The notes under the pieces were generated by a model. The model searched no databases. It had not been told where the DNA came from and was given only the letters and a program-made list of their open reading frames with translations. From assembly GCA_017465405.1 (NCBI GenBank), contig JAFTWG010000029.1, forward strand, positions 1 through 35,767: DNA of 35,767 nucleotides. The letters run 5' to 3'. Both the position numbers and the translations under genes were made by a program. Below, piece after piece: positions 25,798-35,087 of the stretch (positions are counted from its first letter, which is position 1; each line of letters opens with the position of its first letter). This stretch comes from Alphaproteobacteria bacterium (GTDB lineage Bacteria > Pseudomonadota > Alphaproteobacteria > RF32 > CAG-239).

Positions 25798-26313
25798 TTA
25801 TTCATTATTTCGGGAAATTCCTAAGGCTTCATCTATAGCCTGTTCAATTTGAGGTTTTATATCCCACGGATTATCAACATTATAAAATTCCACTTTTGCT
25901 GTTCCGGTACCGGAAAAACAAATATTACCATACCCTAAAATGCGGCCCCAAAAAGATTGGTCAATTTGGATAGACTCTATTTTATCTATCTTTATCTCTG
26001 AAGTTTGAATAGAAACTATACCGGTCTTAAATATCACTCTGCGAGTTGTACAAGCCATTTCGGTAAGTTTTAATTTTAGATACAAATAAAAAGGATAAAT
26101 AGTAAAACAAAAACCGACACAAGCCGTTCCTATTGCAAGATGTTTCTCATTATCAACATACATTTGAAATGCTACAAACCAACATACAACTGCTGCTGCT
26201 CCTAACATTAAAATAAAAAACATACTTTCTAACCATGCAATCCAGTGATATTTTGCTCGAACCTTAATTTTTTCATCAGAAGCAAGGCTACCTTCAACAT
26301 ATCCTTCAAACAT
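25798..26313 (-). CDS. PH-domain (bPH2/YdbS-like) membrane protein
   Basis: 171 aa. The ATG at 26313 is chosen because GGAGA lies just upstream and the TrkH stop codon ends one base before it; an in-frame start at 26334 would lie inside trkH. Two membrane segments (about residues 25-45 and 60-85) are followed by a bacterial PH-like domain. That domain shows LTEMACTTRRVIFKTGIVSIQTSEIKIDKIESIQIDQSFWGRILGYGNICFSGTG, the usual pattern in which the basic TTRRV is followed by the S-x-x-P/Q-like IESIQ segment. Molecular function is unestablished for the family. Translational coupling to trkH suggests a linked role, but this is inference. Confidence 0.85.
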   Translation of the reverse strand: MFEGYVEGSLASDEKIKVRAKYHWIAWLESMFFILMLGAAAVVCWFVAFQMYVDNEKHLAIGTACVGFCFTIYPFYLYLKLKLTEMACTTRRVIFKTGIVSIQTSEIKIDKIESIQIDQSFWGRILGYGNICFSGTGTAKVEFYNVDNPWDIKPQIEQAIDEALGISRNNE

Positions 26314-26314
26314 C

Positions 26315-27760
26315 TCAATCTCTCCAAAAACCACGGGTAAAAACCACTAATACCGTTAAAATTTCCAACCTTCCCAAAATCATTGCTATTGATAACAAAT
26401 CTTTAACTAAAGGAGAAAAAAATGAAAAATTCCCCTTTGGACCAACCGAATCCACAACTCCTGGACCGACATTTGTTATGCAAGCAATTACAGTAGCAAA
26501 AGAAGTATATAAATCAACTCCGCATAGTGTTAACAATAGAACCAATACTGCCGTTGTTGCAAAAAACAAAGTTGTAAAAATCAAAACCGAAGAAACAACA
26601 TCTCGGCTTAAGATAAATTGTTTTATCTTTAACGGAACAATTCGTTTAGGGGCAACAGCCAAAGTCATTGATTGTTTCAAAAATGCCCAAATAACTTGCC
26701 AACGAAATATTTTTATTGATCCGGTAGTTGACCCCGGACATCCACCGATAAGAGAGATAATCGCAAAAGATGCAACTGCAAATGTTCCCCATGACAAAAA
26801 ATCGGCAGAAGCAAATCCGGTTGTAGTTATAACAGATATAACATTGAACGAAACATATCTCAATGCAGAGAAAATATTATCATTTATTCCGCGAATTCTC
26901 ATCCATAGTGCCATTATAACCACAATCCAAAATACTGTTTTAAGAAATACGGTAACTTGTGTTGTTCTGATAGATTGGCGAAATTTATTTTGCATAAGCA
27001 TTATATAAAAAGTTATCGGCAATGATGACAAAATCATAAATACCATAATTACTGCTTCTATCTTCGGACTGTTGAAATAGGCTATTGAATTATTTTTTGT
27101 AGAAAAACCGCCGGTCGATACAGTTGCAAAACCATGATTTACGGCATCAAACCAGTCCATTCCGCATAAATAAAGGCTTATTGTACAACATAATAAAAAA
27201 AACACATAAACCAATACAATCCTTTTGGCTATATAGTGAAATTTGGGCATAAATTTATCATTAACATCCGAATTTTCACGTTGAAAAATTTGCATTCCTC
27301 CAATTCCCAAAAAGGGTAACAATGCAACCGCAAAAATGATAATACCTATACCTCCCAACATATTAAGGATTGAACGCCATAACAAAATTGGTTTAGGCAA
27401 ATTTTCAACATCGGCAAAAATTGTAGCTCCGGTTCCGCTAATGCCGGAAACAGCTTCAAAAAAAGCATCGTGAAATGTTGGCACACAATCATACAACAAA
27501 AAAGGAATCGCCGACAAAAAGCCAAGTGAAAACCAACTTGTCGTAGTTAGCAAATATCCCTGACGCATACTTATATTTTTTATAGATGTGCGATTAGATA
27601 AAAAAAGCATCAGCCCAATAAATAACGAAAACAATGCCGAGTTAATGAAATACGACCATTTCGCCGAATTTATAAACATATCATATCCGGCAACTGCTAA
27701 CATTGCACAGCCCAATATACTGATAAAATAGCCGTTAATCATTAATACCAGTTGCCACAT
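26315..27760 (-). CDS. trkH: TrkH-type potassium uptake channel subunit
   Basis: 481 aa, the normal length. Ten or so membrane helices make four membrane-pore-membrane repeats, each pore loop carrying the selectivity glycine: SGISGTGAT (about 105-113), ATVSTGGFSTKNN, ITTTGFASADF and ITNVGPGVVDSVGP. The gating-loop region GGCPGSTTGSIKIFRW is present. It takes up K+ together with a cytosolic RCK protein (TrkA), which is not in this window. The ATG at 27760 has a weak ribosome binding site; ATG seven codons in is an alternative. It lies 30 nt after the SNase-like gene. Confidence 0.94.
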   Translation of the reverse strand: MWQLVLMINGYFISILGCAMLAVAGYDMFINSAKWSYFINSALFSLFIGLMLFLSNRTSIKNISMRQGYLLTTTSWFSLGFLSAIPFLLYDCVPTFHDAFFEAVSGISGTGATIFADVENLPKPILLWRSILNMLGGIGIIIFAVALLPFLGIGGMQIFQRENSDVNDKFMPKFHYIAKRIVLVYVFFLLCCTISLYLCGMDWFDAVNHGFATVSTGGFSTKNNSIAYFNSPKIEAVIMVFMILSSLPITFYIMLMQNKFRQSIRTTQVTVFLKTVFWIVVIMALWMRIRGINDNIFSALRYVSFNVISVITTTGFASADFLSWGTFAVASFAIISLIGGCPGSTTGSIKIFRWQVIWAFLKQSMTLAVAPKRIVPLKIKQFILSRDVVSSVLIFTTLFFATTAVLVLLLTLCGVDLYTSFATVIACITNVGPGVVDSVGPKGNFSFFSPLVKDLLSIAMILGRLEILTVLVVFTRGFWRD

Positions 27761-27790
27761 TTTAACTATATCTTTCTTTATTTATAAATT

Positions 27791-28633
27791 TTATCGAGCA
27801 GAAACTCTATCCGCAAAACCTTTTTCAACCATCAACTGATTAATATCGACATCACCGACATAACATTCTGCTGTGGCAACCGCTTCACCTTTGGTATAAG
27901 CAACAATTTCACAACGAACAATTTCGCTTTGTACAAAGTTTTTGAGGAATACCTTACCTCTTACACCTCTGCCATCTCTGGGATTTGCATAAATACCATA
28001 TAAAAATACATAGTTACCATCAACTGTCATTTCATTTGCATTATGAATAACCGCCTCACCGGAAACAATCACAGGTTCATTCAAATAATCAAGATTAGAA
28101 TATTCGCCATAATGTTTACTATAATCAAATTCTTCGTCAACCTCTTCTTCCGGTTCAACAATTTCAACCGGTTGGGTTACTACAGCAACCGGTAACTTAT
28201 ATGCTTCGGCATCTTCACCGGCACGACGAATATCTTTTATATCAACAACATCTTGAGATTCTTCCGCTAAAACATCTACCGTTTGCGGTGAATTTCCGCT
28301 GGCTTTCAAGAACATCTGACGACGAACATCTCTGGCTGTAGGCTGTTGTGTTACCTCAACCAAAGTGTCTGTTCCCTTCAAATTTTGTGGCAAAGCAACT
28401 TGCTCTTTTACGGTATCAAAAAGACTTTTATACCATTCTTGAATATTTCTGGGTTCAATTTTGTAATAGTAAACCGGAACACAATAAGCTATCGCCCCCA
28501 CAACGGCCAAAAATAAAAGAAAACGCAATGGCTTACGAAAAGGATAGGTAAAAAACATTATAATACGATGAAAAAAGCCGACTAATCCGCCAATTTTTTT
28601 CAAATCTTCATCTTTCTTTTTTTTCAATGCCAT
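27791..28633 (-). CDS. Membrane-anchored SNase-like protein, probably catalytically inactive
   Basis: 280 aa: a Lys-rich cytosolic start (MALKKKKDEDLKK), one or two membrane segments (about 25-57), a long acidic, low-complexity linker (about 75-185), and a C-terminal thermonuclease-like OB domain (about 190-280). That domain follows the family pattern GEAVIHNANEMTVDGNYVFL, then YGIYANPRDGRGVRG, AYTKGEAVATAECYVGDVDINQLMVEKGFADR. In active SNases the first segment has DGDT and the second IDAPE, and KYGR supplies an arginine. Here these are NANEMTVDG, IYANP and KGEA, so Ca-binding and catalytic residues are largely missing. It may bind nucleic acid or ligand without cutting. GGAG lies 9 nt before the ATG. 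Confidence 0.75.
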   Translation of the reverse strand: MALKKKKDEDLKKIGGLVGFFHRIIMFFTYPFRKPLRFLLFLAVVGAIAYCVPVYYYKIEPRNIQEWYKSLFDTVKEQVALPQNLKGTDTLVEVTQQPTARDVRRQMFLKASGNSPQTVDVLAEESQDVVDIKDIRRAGEDAEAYKLPVAVVTQPVEIVEPEEEVDEEFDYSKHYGEYSNLDYLNEPVIVSGEAVIHNANEMTVDGNYVFLYGIYANPRDGRGVRGKVFLKNFVQSEIVRCEIVAYTKGEAVATAECYVGDVDINQLMVEKGFADRVSAR

Positions 28634-28699
28634 TGTTTTTACTCCTGTGGTTATAGTTTCAAACTATACATTTATACAATTTTATTCAAGTAAAAAAGA

Positions 28700-29560
28700 C
28701 TATCCGTTGACATCTTTTCGCAAAAAATCAGGCAACTCGTTTAAAGATGATGCTCCGGCAGCCCCTCTGTGACCGCCTCCGCCAAATTTTGCCGCAATTT
28801 TAGATACATCGACATTTTTCTTAGAAGAATAAAAAGATAAATTCCATTTTTGATTCTTATTCATATAAAAATTAATCATAACATCATAACTGTCACGATT
28901 TTCAATCGAGTCATAGAAAGAAGAATATCCTTGGGGCATATTAGCGCAAATACATTTATATCCGTCTATTTCACTTTCAAATGCCATACTTCTGACCAAA
29001 CGATAATTACGAACATTTATCCACCCTAAAATTCTTTGTCCGTCCTGTATCATTTCCTCAATATCCAAACGATTTTCAAAAAGATCGGTCCAAATTTTAT
29101 CATCAGGCGTATTAACCCCGAATGATTGCATTGCAAACTCAAACGGACGAACTCTCGGATCACTCAAATCAAACAAATCATTTTTAGCCAATAAAATTAT
29201 ACCTAAAGGAACAGGTCTATCAGGATAAAAATATTCCCAACAAAGCTCTATGGCTGCCTGCCCTACTCGTCTTATTCCTTTTATGGGCTTTCGTCCTTTT
29301 GCAAGTTCTTCTTCATATTTATCAATAACCGAAGCATGATGGTCAATCCACGTAAAATCAACTGTTTTGCTGAGCTTAAACATATATTCAACCGGAAGAG
29401 CAAAATCACAAACCACGACTTTTTCGTGTTTTTCTATCAAATCATACGGGATTTCCATATCGTGATTAAGTCCTAATAACTCAATTTCTGGAAATACACT
29501 TTTAACAACAGCTCCGGAACCTTTACCGTCATGATCTGCGATATGATAAATACATAACAT
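28700..29560 (-). CDS. DHH-family phosphoesterase
   Basis: 286 aa. The first metal motif is IADHDGKGSGAVV, followed by VVCDFALP and FTWIDHHASVID (the DHH motif). The C-terminal DHHA1 domain carries AAKFGGGGHRGAAGASS, the substrate-binding glycine loop. Members of this size include NrnA-like nano-RNases and cyclic-dinucleotide or pAp phosphatases; the exact substrate cannot be read from sequence. It has a very strong GGAGG Shine-Dalgarno. It starts 9 nt after the MBL hydrolase stop, so it is probably the last gene of the long rlpA-led transcript. Confidence 0.88.
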   Translation of the reverse strand: MLCIYHIADHDGKGSGAVVKSVFPEIELLGLNHDMEIPYDLIEKHEKVVVCDFALPVEYMFKLSKTVDFTWIDHHASVIDKYEEELAKGRKPIKGIRRVGQAAIELCWEYFYPDRPVPLGIILLAKNDLFDLSDPRVRPFEFAMQSFGVNTPDDKIWTDLFENRLDIEEMIQDGQRILGWINVRNYRLVRSMAFESEIDGYKCICANMPQGYSSFYDSIENRDSYDVMINFYMNKNQKWNLSFYSSKKNVDVSKIAAKFGGGGHRGAAGASSLNELPDFLRKDVNG

Positions 29561-29569
29561 TTTTGCCTC

Positions 29570-30358
29570 CTATTCCAATATAATATTCATATTATCAAAT
29601 GCCGGTTCTACGTTTTGCGGTGTTATGTTCCGAATAACATCATAATCACATTCGGCTGCCATATGATTTATTACCGCCATTTCGGGATTAATTTTCTTTA
29701 TATCAGATAAAATTTCATCTAATCCGGCATGAAACTCTGTTCCTTCCGGAGTTGTCAGAGGAACAACCAACAATTTTACGTTTTTCTTAATCATATCAAA
29801 AGCTTGCTGTTCTATATGTCTGTAATCCGCAATATAAACAACTTCTCCATCATTAAAAATATATCCGGTAGAAGGAGCCATATGTCCGACTAATCTAATC
29901 GGAGTTATCTTCAAATCATTAATATAAAATGGCACATAATATTCAAGTTCATTAGCAATTAAGCTCGGCAAAATCGAAACATTATTTACATGGTTGGGAG
30001 TTGTAAGCAAATAGGGAAAACGCTGTTTTATAACTTTGATGGTTTCGCTACTGCCATAAATATCAAGACTTGATTTATTAACTCGATTAATTTCTCTCAA
30101 ATCATCAATGCCGTGCAAATGATCAGCATGAGCATGAGTATAAAGAACACAATCCAAATTGTTTATCTCGTTTGACAATAATTGCATTCTTAAATCAGGA
30201 GAAGTATCTATCAACAATTTTGTATCATTATATATAATATAGGTTGTTGTTCTGCTGCGTCTGTTTTTAGGATTATCAGGATTACAATCCCCCCAACCGA
30301 TTGCTATTGCCGGAACTCCGGGAGCAGCACCGCTACCTAATATTTTCACACTAAACAT
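29570..30358 (-). CDS. MBL-fold metallohydrolase (PhnP-like)
   Basis: 262 aa. The metal motif is LYTHAHADHLHGIDDL (HxHxDH), preceded by LLIDTSPDLRMQLL and followed by later His/Asp ligands in YIADYRHI and AVINHMAAECDY. The N-terminus MFSVKILGSGAAPGVPAIAIGWGDC, with its Cys and the RRSRTTTYI segment, is typical of PhnP/cyclic-phosphate phosphodiesterase-like proteins next to tatD in Alphaproteobacteria. The substrate is uncertain. The start codon overlaps the tatD stop by one base (TAATG). Confidence 0.9.
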   Translation of the reverse strand: MFSVKILGSGAAPGVPAIAIGWGDCNPDNPKNRRSRTTTYIIYNDTKLLIDTSPDLRMQLLSNEINNLDCVLYTHAHADHLHGIDDLREINRVNKSSLDIYGSSETIKVIKQRFPYLLTTPNHVNNVSILPSLIANELEYYVPFYINDLKITPIRLVGHMAPSTGYIFNDGEVVYIADYRHIEQQAFDMIKKNVKLLVVPLTTPEGTEFHAGLDEILSDIKKINPEMAVINHMAAECDYDVIRNITPQNVEPAFDNMNIILE

Positions 30359-31152
30359 TAGTAGTCATACCTCCCCTTATCACTGGCTTTTCTAAACAAC
30401 TTATAAAAATTATGCGAAGTAATTTCTGCCATTTTTTCAAATGAGACATTTTTTATTTGTGCTAATTTTTCTGCTACATATTTCACATTTGCCGGTTCAT
30501 TACGATGTCCACGCAAAGGAACCGGAGCCAAAAACGGAGAATCTGTTTCGACTAAAAGCCTGTCTTCTGGAATATCGGCAAAAATTTCTCTTAACTCACC
30601 ACTTTTATTAAAAGTAATTATTCCTGATGCCGAAACATAAAAACCGATAGAAACCGCAAATTCCGCCAATTCTCTACCGGTAGAAAAACAATGGATTTCA
30701 CCGCTGAACGGCTTTTTTTCATATTCTTCTTTCAAAATTTTAATTGTATCTTCATCAGCATCACGAGTATGAATTATCAGCGGCAATCCTGTTTCTTGGG
30801 CGGCATAAATATGTTCCTTAAAAACTTTAATTTGATTTTCTTTTGAGCTGTAATCATAATAATAATCAAGTCCGCACTCACCGATAGCGACAACTTTCTT
30901 ATGCTTGCTTTTTTCAATCAAATATTCTGCGGTAACATAGCTGTATTCATCAGCATTATGAGGATGAACTCCGACAGCAGTATATATAAAAGGATATTTT
31001 TCGGACAAAGCTAACTGCTCATCTAAACCATCAATATTATTACCGGCATTTAAGGCTGCAGTAATACCATTTTCTTTCATATGCTGAATGATTTCTTCTA
31101 TATCATCTTCAAAATCATTAAATTCAATATGACAATGACTATCAACTAACAT
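30358..31152 (-). CDS. tatD: TatD-family metal-dependent hydrolase/DNase
   Basis: 264 aa TIM-barrel amidohydrolase-like protein. Metal-binding and active-site segments in order: MLVDSHCHIEF, VAIGECGLDYYYD, PLIIHTRDADED, EIHCFSTG and LLVETDSPFLAPVPLRG, all intact. Family members are 3'-5' exonucleases acting on DNA and possibly on RNA. It begins 7 nt after holB and overlaps the MBL gene by one base. The common alphaproteobacterial order has metG between holB and tatD; it is absent here. Confidence 0.95.
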   Translation of the reverse strand: MLVDSHCHIEFNDFEDDIEEIIQHMKENGITAALNAGNNIDGLDEQLALSEKYPFIYTAVGVHPHNADEYSYVTAEYLIEKSKHKKVVAIGECGLDYYYDYSSKENQIKVFKEHIYAAQETGLPLIIHTRDADEDTIKILKEEYEKKPFSGEIHCFSTGRELAEFAVSIGFYVSASGIITFNKSGELREIFADIPEDRLLVETDSPFLAPVPLRGHRNEPANVKYVAEKLAQIKNVSFEKMAEITSHNFYKLFRKASDKGRYDY

Positions 31153-31159
31153 TTTTACC

Positions 31160-32200
31160 TCAATTCAATTTGCACAGTTTAGCAATAATATTTATTAAAA
31201 CTTGTTTTTTATCCATATTCAAACTGTCTGTTTGCCTAAAACAACGAATTGCGTTTTCCCACGCAAGCGCCATTTCTTCAACATTTTGACTACTGATAAT
31301 ATTATCCGAACAAAATTTTAATATCAGTTCTTTAGCTAAAATAAATTTTTCTTCTTCGGCAACAGCCTTATTAACCCAATCTAACATTTCATCAAGCTTA
31401 AAATTTTTGCCCGAAAATACAATACGTTCTAAATTTTCATACATAGACAAAGCATCACCATCAACATAACGCAATGCTTTTCCGATACTTCCGGAAGATA
31501 TTTTAGCAATTCCCTTTATCTTATCCTCACTCAACTCCGGTCTGTATCTTCTCAATAAACTTATAACCGTATTTTCAGCCAATGGTTTCAATATCAATTT
31601 TGCACAACGAGATTTGATGGTAGGAAGCAAACGTCCGACGTTATGACTGATTAATAATAAGATACTTTTTGCCGGAGGTTCCTCTAAAATTTTAAGCAAC
31701 GCATTTGATGCTGCTGCATTCATATCATCAATACTGTCTATTATCACAACTCGCCAACCGTCTTGTGAAGATTTTTTGGATAAAAATTCATTTATTGCAC
31801 GAACATCATCAACTTTAATTATCGCCGATTTTCGAAAATTGCGACGAGTCGCCTCATCTATTGTTGTTCCCTCTTTTATCGACTTAATTAGTTTCTTTCT
31901 GTCAGCTTCAACATAATCCCTTTCTATAATTTTTAAATCGGGATGTGAACCTTTGGTAATAAGGCAATTAGACGAACTATCCGGACTGGTATTCAGACTG
32001 TTAGTTCCTCTTTTTTCATCCAACAAAAATCGAGCGAATTTATATGCAAAGGTTGTTTTTCCAATTCCTTCTTCTCCGGAAATAAGCCACGAACTATGCA
32101 ATTTTTGGCTATTATACGCATCCAAAACCACTCGTTCTGCTTCTTCTTGTCCGAGCAGAAAAAAATTGTTTTGCGGTGTGACAATATCGGGGTCAGGCAT
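31160..32200 (-). CDS. holB: DNA polymerase III delta' subunit
   Basis: 346 aa clamp-loader subunit of the AAA+ class. Walker A GEEGIGKTT is at 42-50. The sensor/SRC region SHNVGRLLPTIKSRCAKLILKPL is present, with the arginine-finger SRC motif, as is the central AINEFLSKKSSQDGWRVVIIDSIDDMNAAASNALLKILEEPP (Walker B region). It acts with delta and tau/gamma to load the beta clamp. Its ATG overlaps the end of tmk by 8 nt, indicating coupling. Confidence 0.94.
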   Translation of the reverse strand: MPDPDIVTPQNNFFLLGQEEAERVVLDAYNSQKLHSSWLISGEEGIGKTTFAYKFARFLLDEKRGTNSLNTSPDSSSNCLITKGSHPDLKIIERDYVEADRKKLIKSIKEGTTIDEATRRNFRKSAIIKVDDVRAINEFLSKKSSQDGWRVVIIDSIDDMNAAASNALLKILEEPPAKSILLLISHNVGRLLPTIKSRCAKLILKPLAENTVISLLRRYRPELSEDKIKGIAKISSGSIGKALRYVDGDALSMYENLERIVFSGKNFKLDEMLDWVNKAVAEEEKFILAKELILKFCSDNIISSQNVEEMALAWENAIRCFRQTDSLNMDKKQVLINIIAKLCKLN

Positions 32201-32837
32201 TAAGCAACCTTTCGTCTATTAGTTTTATTATATCGTTGTGTAATTCATCAATCGTTTTATCTGCATTCAAAACATTATATCGAGGTGATGTTTTTGCAAT
32301 TTCTAAAAATCCGTTCCGCAGATTATTATGAAATTCCAAACCTCTGCTTTCATGTCTTGTTTCTTGAACAACACTCGAATTATTACGAGCCATGGATCGA
32401 GCTAATCCTATCTCGGGATTGATATCCAAAATAACCGTCATATCGGGATAAAAATCACCGACAGTCATTTTATACAGCTCTTCCAAAGTTTGTTTCGGAA
32501 CTCTTTTGTTATATCCATAATATTGATAGGCCATCGTGGAATCTGCAAATCTGTCGCTTATAACCCATTTTCCTTCAACTAAAGCCGGCAATATTTTTTG
32601 TTGCAAATGTATTCTTCTATCAGCATAATATAAAAGAGCTTCCGCAACTGCATCAAATTTGTCCTTATCTCCGGTGCAAAGCATAGTTCTTAACTCTTGT
32701 CCTATAGGTGTTCCCCCCGGTTCTTTGGTTAAAACGACCTCAATTCCTTTTGACTGCAAATATTCTGCCAACATTTTAATTTGTGTGGTTTTTCCGGTTC
32801 CTTCACCACCTTCAAAAGTAATAAAACGGCCTTTCAT
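32193..32837 (-). CDS. tmk: Thymidylate kinase
   Basis: 214 aa. The P-loop is FEGGEGTGKTTQIK (residues 8-21), the substrate-binding segment is TKEPGGTPIGQELR, and the DR motif lies in WVISDRFADSTMAYQ. An Arg-containing lid ARSMARNN follows. It phosphorylates dTMP to dTDP. The start overlaps the stop of the carboxypeptidase gene by one base (TAATG), and the stop overlaps holB. Confidence 0.96.
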   Translation of the reverse strand: MKGRFITFEGGEGTGKTTQIKMLAEYLQSKGIEVVLTKEPGGTPIGQELRTMLCTGDKDKFDAVAEALLYYADRRIHLQQKILPALVEGKWVISDRFADSTMAYQYYGYNKRVPKQTLEELYKMTVGDFYPDMTVILDINPEIGLARSMARNNSSVVQETRHESRGLEFHNNLRNGFLEIAKTSPRYNVLNADKTIDELHNDIIKLIDERLLNA

Positions 32838-33976
32838 TATTTTCCTCCGAACAACAAATATGAAATATTACTCTTTATACGACCGAAGAAACCTAGTTTC
32901 TCGACATCATGATCAGCGTATAGCGGAATATAACGAGGTTCTTGATCTTCTACCTCCAAAATAACTTTTCCTAATCTTTCTCCTTGCTTAATCGGAGCTC
33001 GTATCGGTGTTTTATATACAGCTGTCAACTTTGCCTCTTTAGCTTTGCTTCTCGGTAAAGTAACAACAACATCATCTTTCGTAACCAAATCAATTTTATC
33101 TTGTGTTCCCATATATACCGGAGCTTCTACTACCCTTTGAAACTGTTTAAAAACTTTATAGTTATCAAATTCCCTAAATCCCCAACTCATCAATTTTTCA
33201 GCTTCTTCCGAACGCTCTTTATTAGAGCTCATTCCGTTCATAACTCCGATAAGACGACGATTTCCTCTTTTTGCCGAAGCCGTTAACCCATATCCGGCTT
33301 CTTCGGTATGTCCGGTCTTTAGTCCGTCAGCATCAGGCATTGAATATAACAAAGGATTTCGATTTCCTTGCACAATGTTGTGATATGTAAAAGACTTTTC
33401 CGAAAAAATAGAATAAAATTCAGGAAAATCGCGGATAAGAACTTTAGCCAATTTAGCTAAATCTTCAGCAGACATTTTGTGGTCCGGTGAAGGTAAACCG
33501 GTTGCATTGTCAAAATGAGAATTTTTCAAACCTAATTCGGCTGCTTTCTCATTCATTAATACAGCAAAATCCTCTTCCGAACCGGCAATATTTTCTGCAA
33601 CTGTAATACAAGCATCATTACCGGATTGAATTAAAATTCCTCGAATTAAATCTTCAACTTTTACTTTATCTCCAACCGGCAAAAACATTGTAGAACTTCC
33701 GCTTGCCGCACCCCCCTTTTTCCAAGCATTCTCACTGACAGTAAAAACATCTTCCAATGATAAAGAACCGTCCTTAATTTTGCTGAATAAAATATATGTG
33801 GTCATCAATTTACTCATTGATGCAGGTGGAACCGGCACAAAAGCATCTTTAGTATACAAATATTCTCCGGTATCATAATCCATTAAAATTGCGTTTCTGG
33901 CCTTTGTTTCAATCGCATGAGCTTCGGTTATTAAACCGACAACCGCAAATAATGATAATATTTTATAAAATTTCAT
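32837..33976 (-). CDS. D-alanyl-D-alanine carboxypeptidase (PBP5/6 type)
   Basis: 379 aa exported, membrane-tethered peptidase that trims the terminal D-Ala of peptidoglycan stem peptides. A signal peptide is at 1-21 (ending TEAHA). Active-site motifs are SMSK (Ser53 and Lys56), SGN (118-120) and KTG (220-222), all intact. A PBP5 C-terminal beta domain is at about 270-355, then an amphipathic helix FFGRIKSNISYLLFGG likely to anchor it to the membrane. It follows rlpA by 9 nt and is coupled to tmk. Confidence 0.95.
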   Translation of the reverse strand: MKFYKILSLFAVVGLITEAHAIETKARNAILMDYDTGEYLYTKDAFVPVPPASMSKLMTTYILFSKIKDGSLSLEDVFTVSENAWKKGGAASGSSTMFLPVGDKVKVEDLIRGILIQSGNDACITVAENIAGSEEDFAVLMNEKAAELGLKNSHFDNATGLPSPDHKMSAEDLAKLAKVLIRDFPEFYSIFSEKSFTYHNIVQGNRNPLLYSMPDADGLKTGHTEEAGYGLTASAKRGNRRLIGVMNGMSSNKERSEEAEKLMSWGFREFDNYKVFKQFQRVVEAPVYMGTQDKIDLVTKDDVVVTLPRSKAKEAKLTAVYKTPIRAPIKQGERLGKVILEVEDQEPRYIPLYADHDVEKLGFFGRIKSNISYLLFGGK

Positions 33977-33985
33977 ATTTTACCT

Positions 33986-34933
33986 CTATTTTTCGACGAT
34001 ATGTGCTGATGAAACACCATAATTTCTAACATCGGTTTGAGTTTTTAATGCCTCGGAATATCCCGAATACGGTCCCATTCTTACACGATAAAATGTTTTT
34101 CCGTTTACTTCCGCTTCACTTATATGAACACTACCCAAATCTCCTAAACGAGAACCCAATGATTTTGCCGATTCGTAATTTGAAAAAGCACCTACCTGTA
34201 CATAATATTTTTCGCCGGAAACAGTTTTTTCTTCTTCAACTTTTTCGGTTGTCTCACCATCAGGATTGTAGTTATAATCAGGAGTTAAATTATCATAAGT
34301 TGATGTAGTCATTTTGGTTGTTGCAACCGCAGAACCTTCAATTTGTGCGATTCCCGAACTCGTAATTTTAGCCACCGGAGCAGCAGAAACATCTGAATAC
34401 AATGGACTTCCGGTTAATGCAGCTTTCAGATTTTTACTCTCTTTTTCCAAAACCTCAACTCTGACTTTTGCTGTTCCCTGTTCTAAAAAGCCTAATAATT
34501 GAGCAACTTTTTTCGACACGTCAATAATTCTGTTACGAGCATAAGGCCCTCTGTCATTAACTCTGACAACCAAAGAACGTCCGTTTTCCAAATTTGTAAC
34601 TCTGACAATTGAAGGCAAAGGAAGAGTACGATGTGCAGCTGTTAAACTGTGCATATCATATTTTTCGCCGTTTGCAGTCCTTTTAGCATGAAAATCAGGA
34701 CCATACCATGAAGCAGTACCGACCTCTTTGTAATTATAATCCTCTTTCGGATAGTACCAACGCCCCAAGATTTTATAGGGATTTCCCACCTTATATGAAC
34801 CGCCCTGATCCAAAATTGCCGCAGCTTGTTTTTGCGGAGGATCCGTGATATCCGGTGAAGAAACACCACAAGCACAAAGTCCTGTCAATAACCCGCAAAA
34901 TGATAAAAAACGAATAAGTTTAGCCAATTTCAT
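33986..34933 (-). CDS. rlpA: RlpA-family septal lytic transglycosylase-like lipoprotein with SPOR domain
   Basis: 315 aa. The signal peptide ends in the lipobox LCAC, so Cys22 is the likely lipidated residue. The double-psi beta-barrel domain (about 75-165) contains GTASWYGPDFHAKRTANGE and VVRVNDRGPYARNRIIDVS. A disordered linker is followed by a C-terminal SPOR domain (about 242-315, YYVQVGAFSNYESAKSLGSRL and FYRVRMGPYS), which binds denuded septal peptidoglycan. It probably assists cell separation along with the amidase at 20182. First gene of the rlpA-to-DHH run; GAGGA precedes the ATG. Confidence 0.94.
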   Translation of the reverse strand: MKLAKLIRFLSFCGLLTGLCACGVSSPDITDPPQKQAAAILDQGGSYKVGNPYKILGRWYYPKEDYNYKEVGTASWYGPDFHAKRTANGEKYDMHSLTAAHRTLPLPSIVRVTNLENGRSLVVRVNDRGPYARNRIIDVSKKVAQLLGFLEQGTAKVRVEVLEKESKNLKAALTGSPLYSDVSAAPVAKITSSGIAQIEGSAVATTKMTTSTYDNLTPDYNYNPDGETTEKVEEEKTVSGEKYYVQVGAFSNYESAKSLGSRLGDLGSVHISEAEVNGKTFYRVRMGPYSGYSEALKTQTDVRNYGVSSAHIVEK

Positions 34934-35021
34934 ATCTTCCTCTATTTTAATTCGCCTTATTTTATACTACTTTTTTTTCATCGTAAAGTTATATTAACGA
35001 CTATACAATAAAAAAACAGTA

Positions 35022-35049
35022 TTGCTAAATAAATTTAGCATGCTATGAT
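35022..35049 (+). promoter_or_regulatory. Extended -10 promoter overlapped by an inverted repeat
   Basis: TTGCTA (35022-35027) and TGC-TATGAT (TATGAT at 35044-35049) are separated by 16 nt. The inverted repeat TGCTAAAT-AA-ATTTAGCA (35023-35040) overlaps the -35 and the spacer, a plausible repressor site for the small membrane-protein gene at 35088. Confidence 0.5.
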
Positions 35050-35087
35050 TTGAGCAGATTCTTAAAACTTTTATAAGGAAAAAAACG

